In this document: one piece after another, positions 44,061 to 54,080 of the stretch
Layout: each line of letters opens with the position of its first letter
Position numbering within the stretch: the first letter of the stretch is position 1
From: Bicyclus anynana
Lineage: Eukaryota > Arthropoda > Insecta > Lepidoptera > Nymphalidae
Assembly: GCF_947172395.1 (NCBI RefSeq)
Contig: NC_069097.1
Span: forward strand, 5,068,142 to 5,132,141
DNA length: 64,000 nucleotides
Reading direction: 5' to 3'
Notes under the pieces: model-generated
Told to the model about the DNA's origin: nothing
The model's input: the letters and a program-made list of their open reading frames with translations, nothing else
Databases searched by the model: none
Position numbers and translations under genes: made by a program

Positions 44061-44229
44061 AATGTATTATATTTGCCATCTAAAATCAACCTTTCTAGAA
44101 TTTAAAAACTTAAGCTTCGTCATTCTTTAACAGTGTAACCGTAAAATGGTTTGTATACTTACAAAAACACGGAACAGAGCAAGGCTTGAAGATATTTCAT
44201 AAATAGTACAATAAAATTTTGTATAAGTA
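44061..44229. other. Short stretch, nothing recognised
   Basis: No feature recognised. Confidence 0.4.
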
Positions 44230-44900
44230 TTATCGTTATATGGAGCAAAAGTTTTAAGATCGCGGCGAACACAAGGGAGCCCGCAGATGTAATAATTCGT
44301 AACAATTATCTGATAAGTATCGCCACGTTTACCCTCCTTCCCACACTACTAGTAACTCGACATTCAATAGTCATCTCGATACATCTCATCCATTATCTAG
44401 CTTCCTCTTAACCCTTCCGAATGTCTGCGATAAATTTATGCATGCACCTAACAATGGTAGCATCGGTTGCATAATTTGATTAGAGAACTTTTGTCGGCTA
44501 AGGGGGCAGGTATCGGATCGTAAAATTAAATTTAGACCTGCAGTTGGTTAATTTTGGGATACTCCCGACCCAAACTCTTGACGAAGGGGTCCTTGTATCT
44601 TTTGTGACAATGGAGTTCGATCAATTATTATTTTCGCGCACCTTTAAATTTCTGGTTGTTGGAATAACGGTCGAGGTATTGTCGCGTGGAACACGTGTTT
44701 GGATATATTTGCATATATCGGTTATTGATTGAAAAAATATTCAAATGTATACCGTTGATAGAAGTCGTTACGGTTCTCGTAATTTGCGTGTGACAATGGA
44801 CGTTCGATTGTAATTAATAGTTCTGCTATGTTATAATAGCTAATGATGCAACTGCTGTCGCATAGAATGACTAAATACTCGCTTAATATTAAAACATCAT
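44230..44900. promoter_or_regulatory. Repeat-free island with paired SOX-like sites
   Basis: None of the window's repeat families occur here. TGTGACAATGGA followed by GTTCGAT occurs at 44603-44621 and again, with one extra base, at 44789-44808. ACAATGG is the core SOX-B site; AATTATTA or TAATTAATAG follows within about 8 bp in both. AACAATGG also occurs at about 44453. This would suit a neural or developmental enhancer, but no expression evidence exists. Confidence 0.3.
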
Positions 44901-45127
44901 CCAATGAAGCTACTTACCTAATACTAGTTAGTTATTTTGTGACTTCATCTGGTAATATAGATAAAGTGTAGGCACTTTACCTAAATAGGGTAAATAATTT
45001 TAATACTACCTGTAAAGTTATTTTATAGAATTATTTTTTTTTTTTTAATTTGCCATGTTTTTTTAATATCAAGAATATTTGATATGTCTGATGTCGTCTG
45101 AAATACTGTACTGAGGTTATGATGGCA
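44901..45127. other. AT-rich stretch
   Basis: Nothing recognised. Confidence 0.4.
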
Positions 45128-45198
45128 ACGGGTTAGACAAATGCAGATTGAACCTCTCAGTGTTGAATCCGGCTATTTACCGTTGAGCTATTGAGGTG
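45128..45198 (-). mobile_element. SINE D head, degenerate
   Basis: Minus strand GCACCTCAATAGCTCAACGG matches the head at 17310; the B box reads GGATTCAACAC and is decayed. Confidence 0.6.
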
Positions 45199-45751
45199 CA
45201 ATTATATGAATCCCTACAGTATTAAAGGAAGAAAAATCAAGAAGAAGAAAACCTTCATTCCACGCAGGATAGAATAAAAAAATGTAAACATGCAAAGTCG
45301 GCCTTATTGCTGCAAGCAATCTTTTACAGGCAACGTCGGATTACATAATCTATGAAAAAAAAGTTGAATGATTATAGTTTAAAAAAAATATTGAAATCTG
45401 AGCACATGTTATAAGTATTACTGGGTGTATGTCCATCGCTTGTTGAATACCATAGACGAAGTTAGTTGCAGTTGCAATGTAAACAATAGTAGTCTGTTGT
45501 AGGTACAGTCGGCACAAAACTATGCTCACGTCATTGTGAGGGAACGAAACCTAATTGTGACCGCATGTACGTTGGCAACACTGCATGGAACCACGTCAGT
45601 TCCCGTGAAAGGCTTTTGTTCTTGCCTGTACATTGTCGCGATATGAGACACTAGAAGATAGCTAACATTGTTTAATGACCTCTATGATGTAGGCAAAGCA
45701 AAGACTAAAACTCATTTTCCAGAATAATTATTATGATACTAGAGTAGGTAT
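45199..45751. other. Low-copy stretch
   Basis: 45470-45660 is a GC-richer patch (CGTACATGCGGTCACAATTA when read on the minus strand). No frame or family recognised. Confidence 0.35.
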
Positions 45752-45890
45752 TTACCTACCATTGACGACGGATGGAATTTAGATGAAGGTAAGCCGTCCC
45801 AAAGAAAACAGTTTTTTTTATGGTGTGTATCTACCAGTGGCGATGGATGGAATTTAGATGAAGGTAAGCCGTCTAAAAGAAAAAAAAAAT
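45752..45890. repeat. 75 bp tandem duplication
   Basis: GATGGAATTTAGATGAAGGT followed by AAGCCGTC occurs at 45771 and 45846, each followed by an AAAGAAAA run. Confidence 0.85.
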
Positions 45891-46104
45891 TTTACGTCCC
45901 GCTGTATTCGTTTATACTCCGGTTTTTCATATATCTAGATACAGTACAACAATGAATATGCATAGATTTTTAAAGGTAGCCTGCCGGGAATCGGCTAGCA
46001 TGACCTCTTCGCCGCTGGTACCTACGTTCGCGACTTCAACCGCGTTGTCTTTCGCATTTTAGTCCAACATAGTTTTTAATTCCTCCAGGTCCGAATATAT
46101 AGAA
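45891..46104. other. Low-copy stretch
   Basis: Part of it (46020-46060, TTCGCGACTTCAACCGCG) may be Helitron type 2-like; not secure. Confidence 0.3.
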
Positions 46105-46280
46105 CTACGGAACCCCGCAACTTCGTCCGTTCTTAGTTCTCATAAATCTGGTCCTTTTGCAAAATCCGTTCTTAGCGGAGGTTTACTAACTATAAACTAC
46201 ATCCCTGCCAAATTTTACCTCTGTACGTTAAGTGGTTTCGAGGTTTCGTGATGAGTGACCTTTCGCATTTATATAGATAG
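46105..46280 (-). mobile_element. Helitron type 2-like element, degenerate
   Basis: GGAACCCCGCAACTTCGTCC at the left; TTAAGTGGTTTCGAGGTTTC and TTCGCATTTATATAGATAG at the right. Confidence 0.55.
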
Positions 46281-46283
46281 TCC

Positions 46284-46589
46284 ATTATCGACCCATATTC
46301 AGCTCACTGCTGAGCTCGAGTCTCCTCTCAGAATGAGAGGGGTTAGGCCAATAGTCCATCACGCTGGCCCAATGCGGATTGGCAGACTTCACACACGCAG
46401 AGAAATAAGAAAATTTTGTGGTATGTAGGTTTCCTCTCGATGTTTTCCTTCACCGTTTGAGACACGTGATATTTAAATTCTTAAAATGCACACAACTGAA
46501 AAGTTGGAGGTGTATGCCCCGGACCGGATTCGAACTCACACCCTCTAGAATCGGAGGCAGAGGTCATATTCACTGGTAAATCACGGCTT
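46284..46589 (-). mobile_element. SINE B, near-complete
   Basis: ATATTCAGCTCACTGCTGAG, GAGTCTCCTCTCAGAATGAG, CACACACGCAGAGAAATAAG, B-box region GGATTCGAACTCACACCC and GAGGTCATATTCACTGG. Confidence 0.95.
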
Positions 46590-47670
46590 TTCATATATAG
46601 ATAGTGTTAAACGTTAAAATCCACAATCACATAGCATTAATGCATTGCCTAGCCCAAACGTTTTCATAACCAGTATTAAATAAAGACTAATCTGCATAGT
46701 ATAAGCACCTTATTATTTAGTGCTTACCCTAATTAGATACCTATTGCACGCCACGTCATTTTATATTCCAGAAATTCTCATACTAACCCATCCGATGTTC
46801 CGTTTAAAAAATCTATAAGTTATGCGCGCGTGGCTCTATTAAGTGTATCAGCTCGTGCCATAACTTACGTAATGTAAGTCGTACATAAATTTACATACGA
46901 ATAAGAATATATATCAGTAAGTCATCTTAAGGTACTAAGTACTTTGCATGCATTAGAGACGCGTGCTGTGTCAGCTGACTCATTTGAATAGTGACATCTT
47001 ATGTAGGGTCGATATGCGATATCTTTATGGACAGGCACATTGGTTTATTTGAAATAAAAAAATCAATGAAATACTTTTTTCAAACTACCTTGAAATTTTT
47101 TTTTCGATAATTTTGTTTCATCTCGTATTGAATCAAAACTTATAAATCCTTCCAAAATTATTGCTCCTAATTTTAAACAGATCTAAACAGCATTACAATA
47201 TAAGCATTACTTACTTGTTATCAATATTTTTACAAAAAAAAAGGTCTTAAAAATAGACAAATCAAAAAGCCGGTAAGTACAAGCTGTCTTGGAAACTTCA
47301 TATTATTCGCCACGATATAAATATTCTGTAGAAATTCAATCCTCGCGAAATACAACAAGAAAGTAAAATAATTATTACGCTGTAACAAACAGTACAAGAT
47401 TATTATAGTAGTAAAAATATGGTAATTTAGTCGCAATTATGAAATTTTTGCTTTAGATAGACGGAATCCAAATTTGAATTATAATGCAAGAGCTGTGGAA
47501 CGACTAAGCAACACCATTTAAACAAAGATTTAAATATACAAATTTTCTTGTGACTTTTCATAATACTGAAGTAGAAATCAACTTCTTGTCTAACTTTTAT
47601 GACGAACTAAACATAATGATGACCACTAAATAAATAATGACCAGTTAAATACGATTATTTAAAGTTAATA
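46590..47670. other. Low-copy AT-rich DNA with an AP-1 motif
   Basis: GTGTCAGCTGACTCA ends at 46982 and contains a perfect AP-1 site (TGACTCA). No gene or repeat family recognised. Confidence 0.35.
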
Positions 47671-47836
47671 GTCAAAGACAAAATTTATTAAATTCAGGCT
47701 TAGTTTACAAGCACTTTCGAAACATCAGGTGATAAAATTATTAGATAATGATGGTGATAATAATTGGCAGAAAACTTAAGTTACGACGGTTTCAAACGCG
47801 CCTTGGTCCGAGAAGAGCCCACCACAAACTCAGTTT
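47671..47836 (-). mobile_element. LINE 3' untranslated tail
   Basis: Plus strand: GGCTTAGTTTACAAGCACTT, TCGAAACATCAGG, GGTTTCAAACGCGCCTTGGT and AGAGCCCACCACAAACTCAG. Reverse of the tail at 10211-10360, and more complete. Confidence 0.7.
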
Positions 47837-48405
47837 TTATTTAAGAGGTATCATCAGTAAATGGACGATTTTATTTATGTACTACACAATAATATAATGT
47901 ACATACTTTATGCTATATTTAGAACGTCTCCCACTTAAAAAGGTAAAGTGTGTTAATAATAGGTGTCAATCCCTGTCATGGACACTCATTTCTCAATACC
48001 ATAATACGTTAGCACGCACTATTCATTGAAGATTTTATTGACATTTCACTATACGACCTAAGATTATAATTTTCCCACAACCACTTTATTTTCACAATAC
48101 ACAATTACATATTTTCGTTAAAATAAAAATATGAACATGCACAACCTAAACATGACGATTCTTTCATAGGAATTTACTAAATAAATAAAAGACTTGTGAA
48201 AGAAACATTTCGAATACCTAAGCGTCTGCTCTTAGTCTATGAGGTTTATAACCAAATAACATTTTTTATTACAATGCAGAGAATTCACAAAGAAAAGAAC
48301 CTAATTAAATACTGCTACGAAACTTCGTGCAAAATGCAAGCCATAAATTACTGAATCCTACTTTGATTATTATTTTGAATAATTATAAATATACCTATAA
48401 CAACA
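47837..48405. other. AT-rich stretch
   Basis: Nothing recognised. Confidence 0.45.
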
Positions 48406-48613
48406 AGTAGACGCCCGTGACTTTGTCAGTGTGAACTTATGTATTTTTGGGAAACTCGCGAAAACTTTGATTTTAGCTGAAAAAAATCATCATAAGGCCT
48501 GTGCCTTAAGACGTTAATCTCGTGTCCCAAATTTCGCCAAAATCGGTACAGTCAAACCTAGAAATAGGTGACAAACAGTAGTTAGATACATAAATACGAA
48601 AGTGAGTTTGTGT
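48406..48613 (-). mobile_element. Helitron type 2-like element, degenerate
   Basis: AGTAGACGCCCGTGACTTTG at the left; CCAAATTTCGCCAAAATCGG and AAATACGAAAGTGAGTTTGT at the right. Confidence 0.6.
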
Positions 48614-48760
48614 TATACAAATTGTCTATTAACCAGGGTACTTAATCATGAGTTTGTTTACGAATCGCGTCATAAAACAAAGTAAACAAGCTCAGGAATA
48701 AAAGTAGCCATGAGTTTAGTTATCAACAATTCATTATTACTTTACTTATTGCTTTTTCAC
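48614..48760. other. Short AT-rich stretch
   Basis: Nothing recognised. Confidence 0.4.
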
Positions 48761-48834
48761 AGTCGATTGATGCAGTTGGTAGAGACCCTGCTTACTGCAT
48801 CTATGGCCGTAGATTCGATTCCCACGGCTGGAAA
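48761..48834 (+). mobile_element. SINE E head
   Basis: AGTCGATTGATGCAGTTGGT, AGAGACCCTGCTTACTGCAT and B box GATTCGATTCCCACGGCTGG. The body is missing. Confidence 0.7.
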
Positions 48835-48861
48835 CTCTTATAACATGCTACGTTTACTTTG

Positions 48862-49090
48862 AAGTACCTACCCTACCCCTACATTACCTCTCCCGCACCT
48901 CAAACCTACCCCTACCCTAGTCATACCCTACTTTTACCCTACCCCTAGGATTTAGGGGTTTGAAAAATAGATGTTGGCCTATTCTCATAGATACTCATAG
49001 ATCTCACAAAAAAATTCATCAAAATCGGTCAAGCCGTTTCGGAGGAGTATGGCAACGAAAACTGACACGAGAATTTAATATATTAGATTT
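48862..49090. repeat. Pyrimidine-rich CCTACC tract and adjoining repeat
   Basis: 48862-48948 is a C/T-rich strand built on imperfect CTACCC(C) units. It runs into GGATTTAGGGGTTTG, TAGATGTTGGCC, AAAATCGGTCAAGCCGTTTC and GGAGGAGTATGGCAACGAAA, then AATTTAATATATTAGATT. These are typical of a lepidopteran repeat, possibly Helitron-like. Confidence 0.55.
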
Positions 49091-49340
49091 ATGTTATTTT
49101 TTTTTTATTATTGAGAAAGAATACAATATTGAACTTAAGCTAACTTATCCTAATAAATATACCAATCATGCCCACGTGGAATGGTGGCAAGAATACTGGC
49201 TGCATTTCCGCGCTGGACAGCCAGGCTGATCCTTTGCGCAAAGAATGAGCCAGCCCTTCTGTCACCAGTCGAGGAAACTGGCCGCGGTGAAATTATTCCA
49301 TTTATTATGGCCCAAGGGTCTCCACGGCAAAAGGTACAAA
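49091..49340 (+). other. Unidentified GC-rich block with an open frame
   Basis: About 49165-49336 is GC-rich within AT-rich flanks. One plus-strand frame from 49181 reads MVARILAAFPRWTARLILCA and continues open past 49336, where AAAAG meets GTACAAA, a weak donor-like site. No domain is recognised. It could be a fragment of an unplaced mobile element or an old exon. Confidence 0.25.
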
Positions 49341-49715
49341 TATGTATTTATGTTAAATTGAAATTACTATGACGTAATTCTTTGTCTTGAAAATAGTATT
49401 TTCTATTGTTTCACAGTGAAGTGTGCAGAGGTGCAAATCTCGGTATGGCTTTACATGTAGGGTGTTTTACTTAAACCGATATCCCCGTGTACTGTTTCTA
49501 ACCTCGACAACACTTCGTAAATACAACTAAGTACACGCACTGCAAGTGTAAATGAGTGAGGCATGGAAACCCTATCGCTGTTGCACTGCACTGTAAGGCT
49601 TCTCAAATTACCCGACGCAGTAATTAAATACACTATAATTACTTAATGCAATCAACCTTTAGATTATTTAACGTGATGCGTCCAGCTTAAGTTGATCCGC
49701 GATGCTAACTTGCAG
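49341..49715. other. Low-copy stretch
   Basis: Nothing recognised. Confidence 0.4.
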
Positions 49716-50046
49716 TTTTTTTTTTTTATTCTTTACAAGTTAGCCCTTGACTACAATCTCACCTGATGGTAAGTGATGATGCAGTCTAAGATGGAAGCGG
49801 GCTAACTTGTTAGGAGGAGGATGAAAATCCACACCCCTTTCGGTTTCTACGCGGCATCGCACCGGAACGCTAAATCGCTTGGCGGTACGTCTTTGCCGGT
49901 AGGGTGGTAACTAGCCACGGCTAAAGCCTTCCACCAGCCAGACCTGGTCAAATTAAGAAAATCTCAATCTGCCCAGCCGGGGATCGAACCCAGGACCTCC
50001 GTCTTGTAAATCCACCGCGCATACCACTGCGTCACGGAGGCCGTCA
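49716..50046 (-). mobile_element. SINE A, complete
   Basis: Minus strand: TGACGGCCTCCGTGACGCAG head, A box, B box GGTTCGATCCCC, body and tail. Plus strand 49748-49795 is the tail segment compared with the LINE. Very close to the copy at 43730. Confidence 0.95.
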
Positions 50047-50068
50047 AAGTCAGGAGTATACATATATA

Positions 50069-50180
50069 GAGAGAATTTTCTTAATTCTCTGCGAAGTCTG
50101 CCAATCCGCATTGGGCCAGCGTGGTGGACTATTGGTCTAACTCCTGTAATTCTGAAAGGAGACTCGAGCTCAGCAGTGAG
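50069..50180 (+). mobile_element. SINE B tail fragment
   Basis: AGAGAATTTTCTTAATTCTC, CAATCCGCATTGGGCCAGCG and GAGACTCGAGCTCAGCAGTG; both ends truncated. Confidence 0.9.
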
Positions 50181-50334
50181 CGTTTTATTGTTTGGAGATC
50201 TTCACCTTGAAATCTTTCACGAAACCAGTTTGAACCTATTTAAGAATACTATAGCTTTATCTCAGCGGTATCACGCGTTAGGAGACCATTTTTGTAGGAA
50301 TAGCGGAATAAAATATAACCTCAATTTATTTCTT
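50181..50334. other. Short stretch
   Basis: Nothing recognised. Confidence 0.4.
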
Positions 50335-50400
50335 ACTACCGGACGCCCGCAACTTCGTCCGCGTGGAAATCAGTTTTTCACAAATCCCGCGGGAACCATA
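50335..50400 (-). mobile_element. Helitron type 2 end fragment
   Basis: ACTACCGGACGCCCGCAACT and TCGTCCGCGTGG, then CACAAATCCCGCGGGAACCA; the rest is absent. Confidence 0.8.
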
Positions 50401-50871
50401 GATTAATAATAACCATGTAAATATAAATTATTAACAGATACTTAAATTTTATTTAATGATAAATTGAACTGGGCTATGAATTATTATTATAATAACTGCT
50501 CCCGAGAGTTTCTGACCATCTGTTTTTAAACAGCTGTTAGTTTAAAAATTAGAAAATTAACAAAAATCTACATAAATAACCTCATTTTATAATTGTTAAT
50601 CTGTGCCATTAAGTTTTACATAAAGTACCCAATTCACTTGATAATCACGGTCGTTCATTAGCATAATTTCGTTACTAAAGTCATTTCACGGCGGTTTTTA
50701 CGACATTTTCATTAATAAATAACCATATCCGGTCTTAACAGTCCGCTGATGTTCGATTCTGTAATGTGTTATGAGTTTTATATTCAACTAACTGATGCCT
50801 ACTGCGTGGAGACCGGTGAGCGGAACGTTAACCTACTTCAAAGATTATGCTGCGAATGACGCATCCTCAAT
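50401..50871. other. AT-rich stretch
   Basis: Nothing recognised. Confidence 0.4.
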
Positions 50872-51150
50872 AATTCATTCATTCATTCATTCATTATCAA
50901 CCCATATTATAGGCTCACTGTTGAGCACGAGTCTCCTCTCAGAATGAGAGGGCTTAGTCCACCACGCTGGCCAAATGCGGATTGGCAGACTTCACAAACA
51001 CGATATTTTTCCTTCACCGTTTGAGACACATGCTATTTAATTTCTTAAAATGCACACAACTGAAAAGTTACATAAATAGTACATGCCCGAACTTACGGCC
51101 TCCGAATCGAAGACAGAAGTACCAATATACATATCCATTGGGCTATGACG
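50872..51150 (-). mobile_element. SINE B, diverged, with ATTC tail
   Basis: The tail here is an (ATTC)n run at 50872-50894 in place of the usual ATC run. TGTTGAGCACGAGTCTCCTC and TTCACCGTTTGAGACACATG follow. The segment with the AGAGAATT hairpin is deleted; the head reads ATATCCATTGGGCTATGACG. Confidence 0.85.
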
Positions 51151-51189
51151 TCTCTATCCTCAATAATATCTTCTATTAATCACACGAAG

Positions 51190-51475
51190 AGCCGGTATAG
51201 CCCAGTGGATATCACCTCTGCCTTCGATTCGGAGGGCGTAGTTTCGAGGCATGCTCTACTTTCAAGTTATGTGCATATTTAGAAATAAAATAAGAGTATC
51301 ACGTGTTTCAAATGGTGAAGGAAAAATCGGCAGGAATACCTGATGATTTTCCTAATTCCTAACGTGTCTGCCAATCCGCATTTGATCAGCGTGGTTGACC
51401 TTAGGCTACCCTTCTCATTCTGAGAGGAGACTGGTGCTCAACAGTGAGCTGATTTTAGGTTATTAATGATGAATC
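51190..51475 (+). mobile_element. SINE B, diverged
   Basis: GCCGGTATAGCCCAGTGGAT head; the B box is damaged (GTAGTTTCGAGGC). TATCACGTGTTTCAAATGGT and ATTCTGAGAGGAGACTGGTG follow. It shares the GAGCACGAGTCT-type variant (GGTGCTCAAC) with the copy at 50872, so the two may form a subfamily. Confidence 0.85.
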
Positions 51476-51595
51476 ATTAATATAAAGGCAAAAAGTTTAT
51501 GTGCTAAGTATTTTTCCATCCGTAATGACAACGTTTACATTTAGTTAAACCAGTTTATTGTCTTTAATCGGTATAAACACAAAGAATTTTTAAAT

Positions 51596-51596
<1 letters not shown>

Positions 51597-51639
<43 letters not shown>

Positions 51640-52048
51640 ATCAGCCGATGGACGTCCACTGCAGGACATAGGCCTTTTGTGGGGACTTCCAAACATCACG
51701 ATCCTGAGCCGCCTGCATCCAGCGAATCGCTTGATGTCGTCAGTCCACCTGGTGGGTGGACTGACGACATCAAGCGATTGGTGGGGGTGGGTTGTCTACC
51801 AACACTGCGCTTTCTAGTGCGGGGTCGTAATTCCAGCACTTTGGGACCTGAACGTCCATCGATCGGCTCTTCGAACTACGTGCCCCGCTCATTGCCACTT
51901 CAGCTTCGCTTCTCGTTGAGCTATGTCGGTGACTTTGGTTCTTCTGCGGATCTCCTCATTTCTCATTCAATCACGCAGAGATACTCCGAGCATAGCTCGT
52001 TCCATCGCCCGCTGTGTGACTCTGAGCCTTCTTATGAAGCCCATAGTT
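51597..52048 (-). pseudogene. 3' part of an RTE-like LINE with ATC/GAT tail
   Basis: Plus strand: an (ATC)n run at 51597-51639, then TCAGCCGATGGACGTCCACT and GCAGGACATAGGCC. Read on the minus strand this encodes the last part of an RTE-like protein (GRP.TRW.DDIK type), ending just before the GAT repeat. A local inverted duplication at 51725-51779 disrupts the frame. Pieces of the same element are at 29094, 6975 and 62875. The 125-codon plus-strand frame is the antisense shadow. Confidence 0.8.
51725..51779. repeat. 25 bp perfect inverted repeat inside the LINE
   Basis: 51725-51749 and 51755-51779 are exact inverse complements (core CTTGATGTCGTCAGTCCACC) around TGGTG. Related copies have the left arm only, so the right arm is a templated inverted copy. 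Confidence 0.95.
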
Positions 52049-52411
52049 TAGTTTAGTATGTTTTTATGAAAAATCGAAATTTATTAAATCAAATACTTGT
52101 TTCAAAAAAGAATTTATCAATTTGAAGAATCGGAGATACCTAATATTGATCTCTGAGGTGAATAGTCAGGGCCCGGCGTCAGTGTGTGTCCGGCTGTGTC
52201 CGGCAGTGTCCGGTGTCCGACCCACGTCCGTCATCCCTCATTGTGATATAAATAATCGCTGTCAATGCATTGAAATATTGCTTCATAGGTGTAAAATATA
52301 TTGAGGTTGTTCGTCTTGTACAGAATGTGCTAATTTAAATTAATAAACTATAACTCAAAGCCAAGTCAAAATCAAAAGTCATCAAAAAAAATCAAAAGTC
52401 ATCAAAAGTCA
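52049..52411. other. Low-copy stretch with short GTGTCCGGC repeats
   Basis: 52183-52217 holds repeats of the type TGTGTCCGGC. 52365-52415 holds ATCAAAAGTC repeats directly before the RTE-like frame. No gene seen. Confidence 0.5.
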
Positions 52412-53125
52412 AAAGTCATGCTAATTGACAGAACGGGGAAAGTAGTGAGAACCGGAGAGCTCTCAGACCTGGAGTTTGTTAGTGAGTTTGTGTACCTTGG
52501 GTCATTACTGTCAGACAAGGGAGGAAGTCAGCAGGACATTAGAAGACGCATCCAAATCTCCAAAAATGCCATGACCAAACTAGTGAGAATTTGGCAAAGC
52601 AGAAGGGTCTCCAATAACACCAAGAAGAGACTCGTTAGGACTTTAGTCTTCTCAATTTTCCTTTATGGCGCCGAAGCATGGACGATAAGGGCCACAGACA
52701 GAAAGAAGATAGATGCCTTTGAGATGTGGTGTTGGAGACGGATGCTTCGTATACCGTGGACCGCTAGAAGAACAAACATCTCGATACTGAAACAGCTTCG
52801 TATTTCCACTAGACTTTCAACTGTATGTTATCAGAGGATCTTGAGTTACTTTGGCCATATAGCCCGTCGCCTTCCCGATAACCTGGATAAAATAATAGTG
52901 GTGGGCAAGGTGCAAGGGAAACGACCACGCGGCCGATCACCTACCCGCTGGTCTGACCAGGTTAAATCACTCACTGGACTCCCTGTAACAACAGCCATTA
53001 AAAAAGCTGAAGACCGGACTGTGTGGAGGGGAATAGTTAACAACGCATCGAAGGGACTGCAGTGCGGACACGACCTTCAGCAATGAAGAATGCGACCAAG
53101 AAGAGAAGAACTCAAAGCCGTTTTT
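52412..53125 (+). pseudogene. 5'-truncated RTE-like LINE: reverse transcriptase C-terminal ORF
   Basis: An uninterrupted frame at 52418-53086 encodes 222 residues, all from the C-terminal third of an RTE-like endonuclease/reverse transcriptase, which normally runs near 1,000 residues. Motifs in order: FVYLGSLLSD (24-33), FSIFLYGAEAWTI (78-90), FEMWCWRRMLRI (101-112), YFGHIAR (144-150), GKRPRGRSPTRWSDQ (167-181) and the Trp of TVWRGIV (203). The polymerase catalytic Asp motif and the endonuclease lie upstream and are missing. The ATG at 52418 is internal to the parent protein, so it is not a true start. The stop is followed by AGAATGCGACCAAGAAGAGA, a short 3' tail. Absence of stops suggests a fairly young insertion. 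No host role is implied. Confidence 0.85.
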
Positions 53126-54030
53126 AATTAAAGCAAATGCCCACGAGAAACTGTCACGGAAGGACGAATGGACTAGTAGTACCTACGTTAAAAAAATGTG
53201 TTTTAGTGAACTAAATTATCAGATACAATTGTATATATGTTTACTTTAAATTAACGTACCTACATAATTAATTAAAAGCTAAAGGCCACATTTTTATAAT
53301 AGAGCGCTATGATACCTTTTATTTTTAAATATTTTTCTGAAACTATTATTTTCACAGTGTGAAAAAGTAACATAATATTATGATGATTCATAGATTTGTC
53401 ACTCATAGATTTACTTGACTTTGACTTTGAAACAACGATAACACGGCTAATAGAATAAACACCCCCAGACATTGGCTTTGAATTAAACTATTCAATGTTA
53501 AATTGTGTCGGTATTATAATAACGATTGTGTATTGCATGAAATCGACACTCGAACGCGATAGCAAACATTGAACTTGAGACCATGCTAAAGTTTAATTTA
53601 TTATGAACCACAGCAACTCGACACTGCCGTTTAAATTGTAAGACTTTAAAATAATGCCTACGTAAATCTTTGCGTAGGTGTATGTACACGTTCCTTTATA
53701 GAGCGCTAGGTATAAGTTCCGTCACGTAAAAAGAGCGCAAATACTATATTCTACAATGAAAGCCGATGCATCTATACAAAGTTTACATGCCTACAAATTC
53801 CCAATAACATTTAATTCGTATACATAATTATAATAAATCATTACATGTATGTACTGCCGTCTCGTTAAAATAAAAAAAACACACATTACTTGAGAACTTA
53901 TTGTTTTCTGCATAACTAGAAACTAAAAAGGTTTATTAGGTAGGAAAAAATTATACGATATAACAATTTACAAAGAATTTAGAACAGAATATAATTTCAC
54001 CGATGTTCCGAATTAATATTCAGAAAATCA
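53126..54030. other. AT-rich low-copy DNA
   Basis: TTGACTTTGACTTTGAAAC at 53413 may be a LINE tail scrap. Otherwise nothing is recognised. Confidence 0.4.
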
Positions 54031-54080
54031 TAGAATAAGACTGTCAGAGAAGCACTTCCTTGTCAGTCTTATTTCCTCTA
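54031..54080. repeat. Short hairpin
   Basis: AATAAGACTG (54034-54043) pairs with CAGTCTTATT (54064-54073). The 20 nt between pair only weakly. Too short for a typical microRNA precursor. Confidence 0.6.

Noticed and set aside
48862..48948. Telomere-like CCTAA tract
   Set aside because: Units are CTACCC-like, not the insect CCTAA, and it continues into an interspersed repeat.
51597..51639. Triplet repeat as a possible CRISPR-like or coding repeat
   Set aside because: It is the simple tail of a LINE, as at 62876; no spacer-repeat structure exists anywhere in the window.
51679..52056. 125-codon plus-strand open frame
   Set aside because: It is the antisense of an RTE-like LINE 3' region.
54031..54080. 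MicroRNA precursor
   Set aside because: Only 10 bp of firm pairing and a total length near 40 nt.
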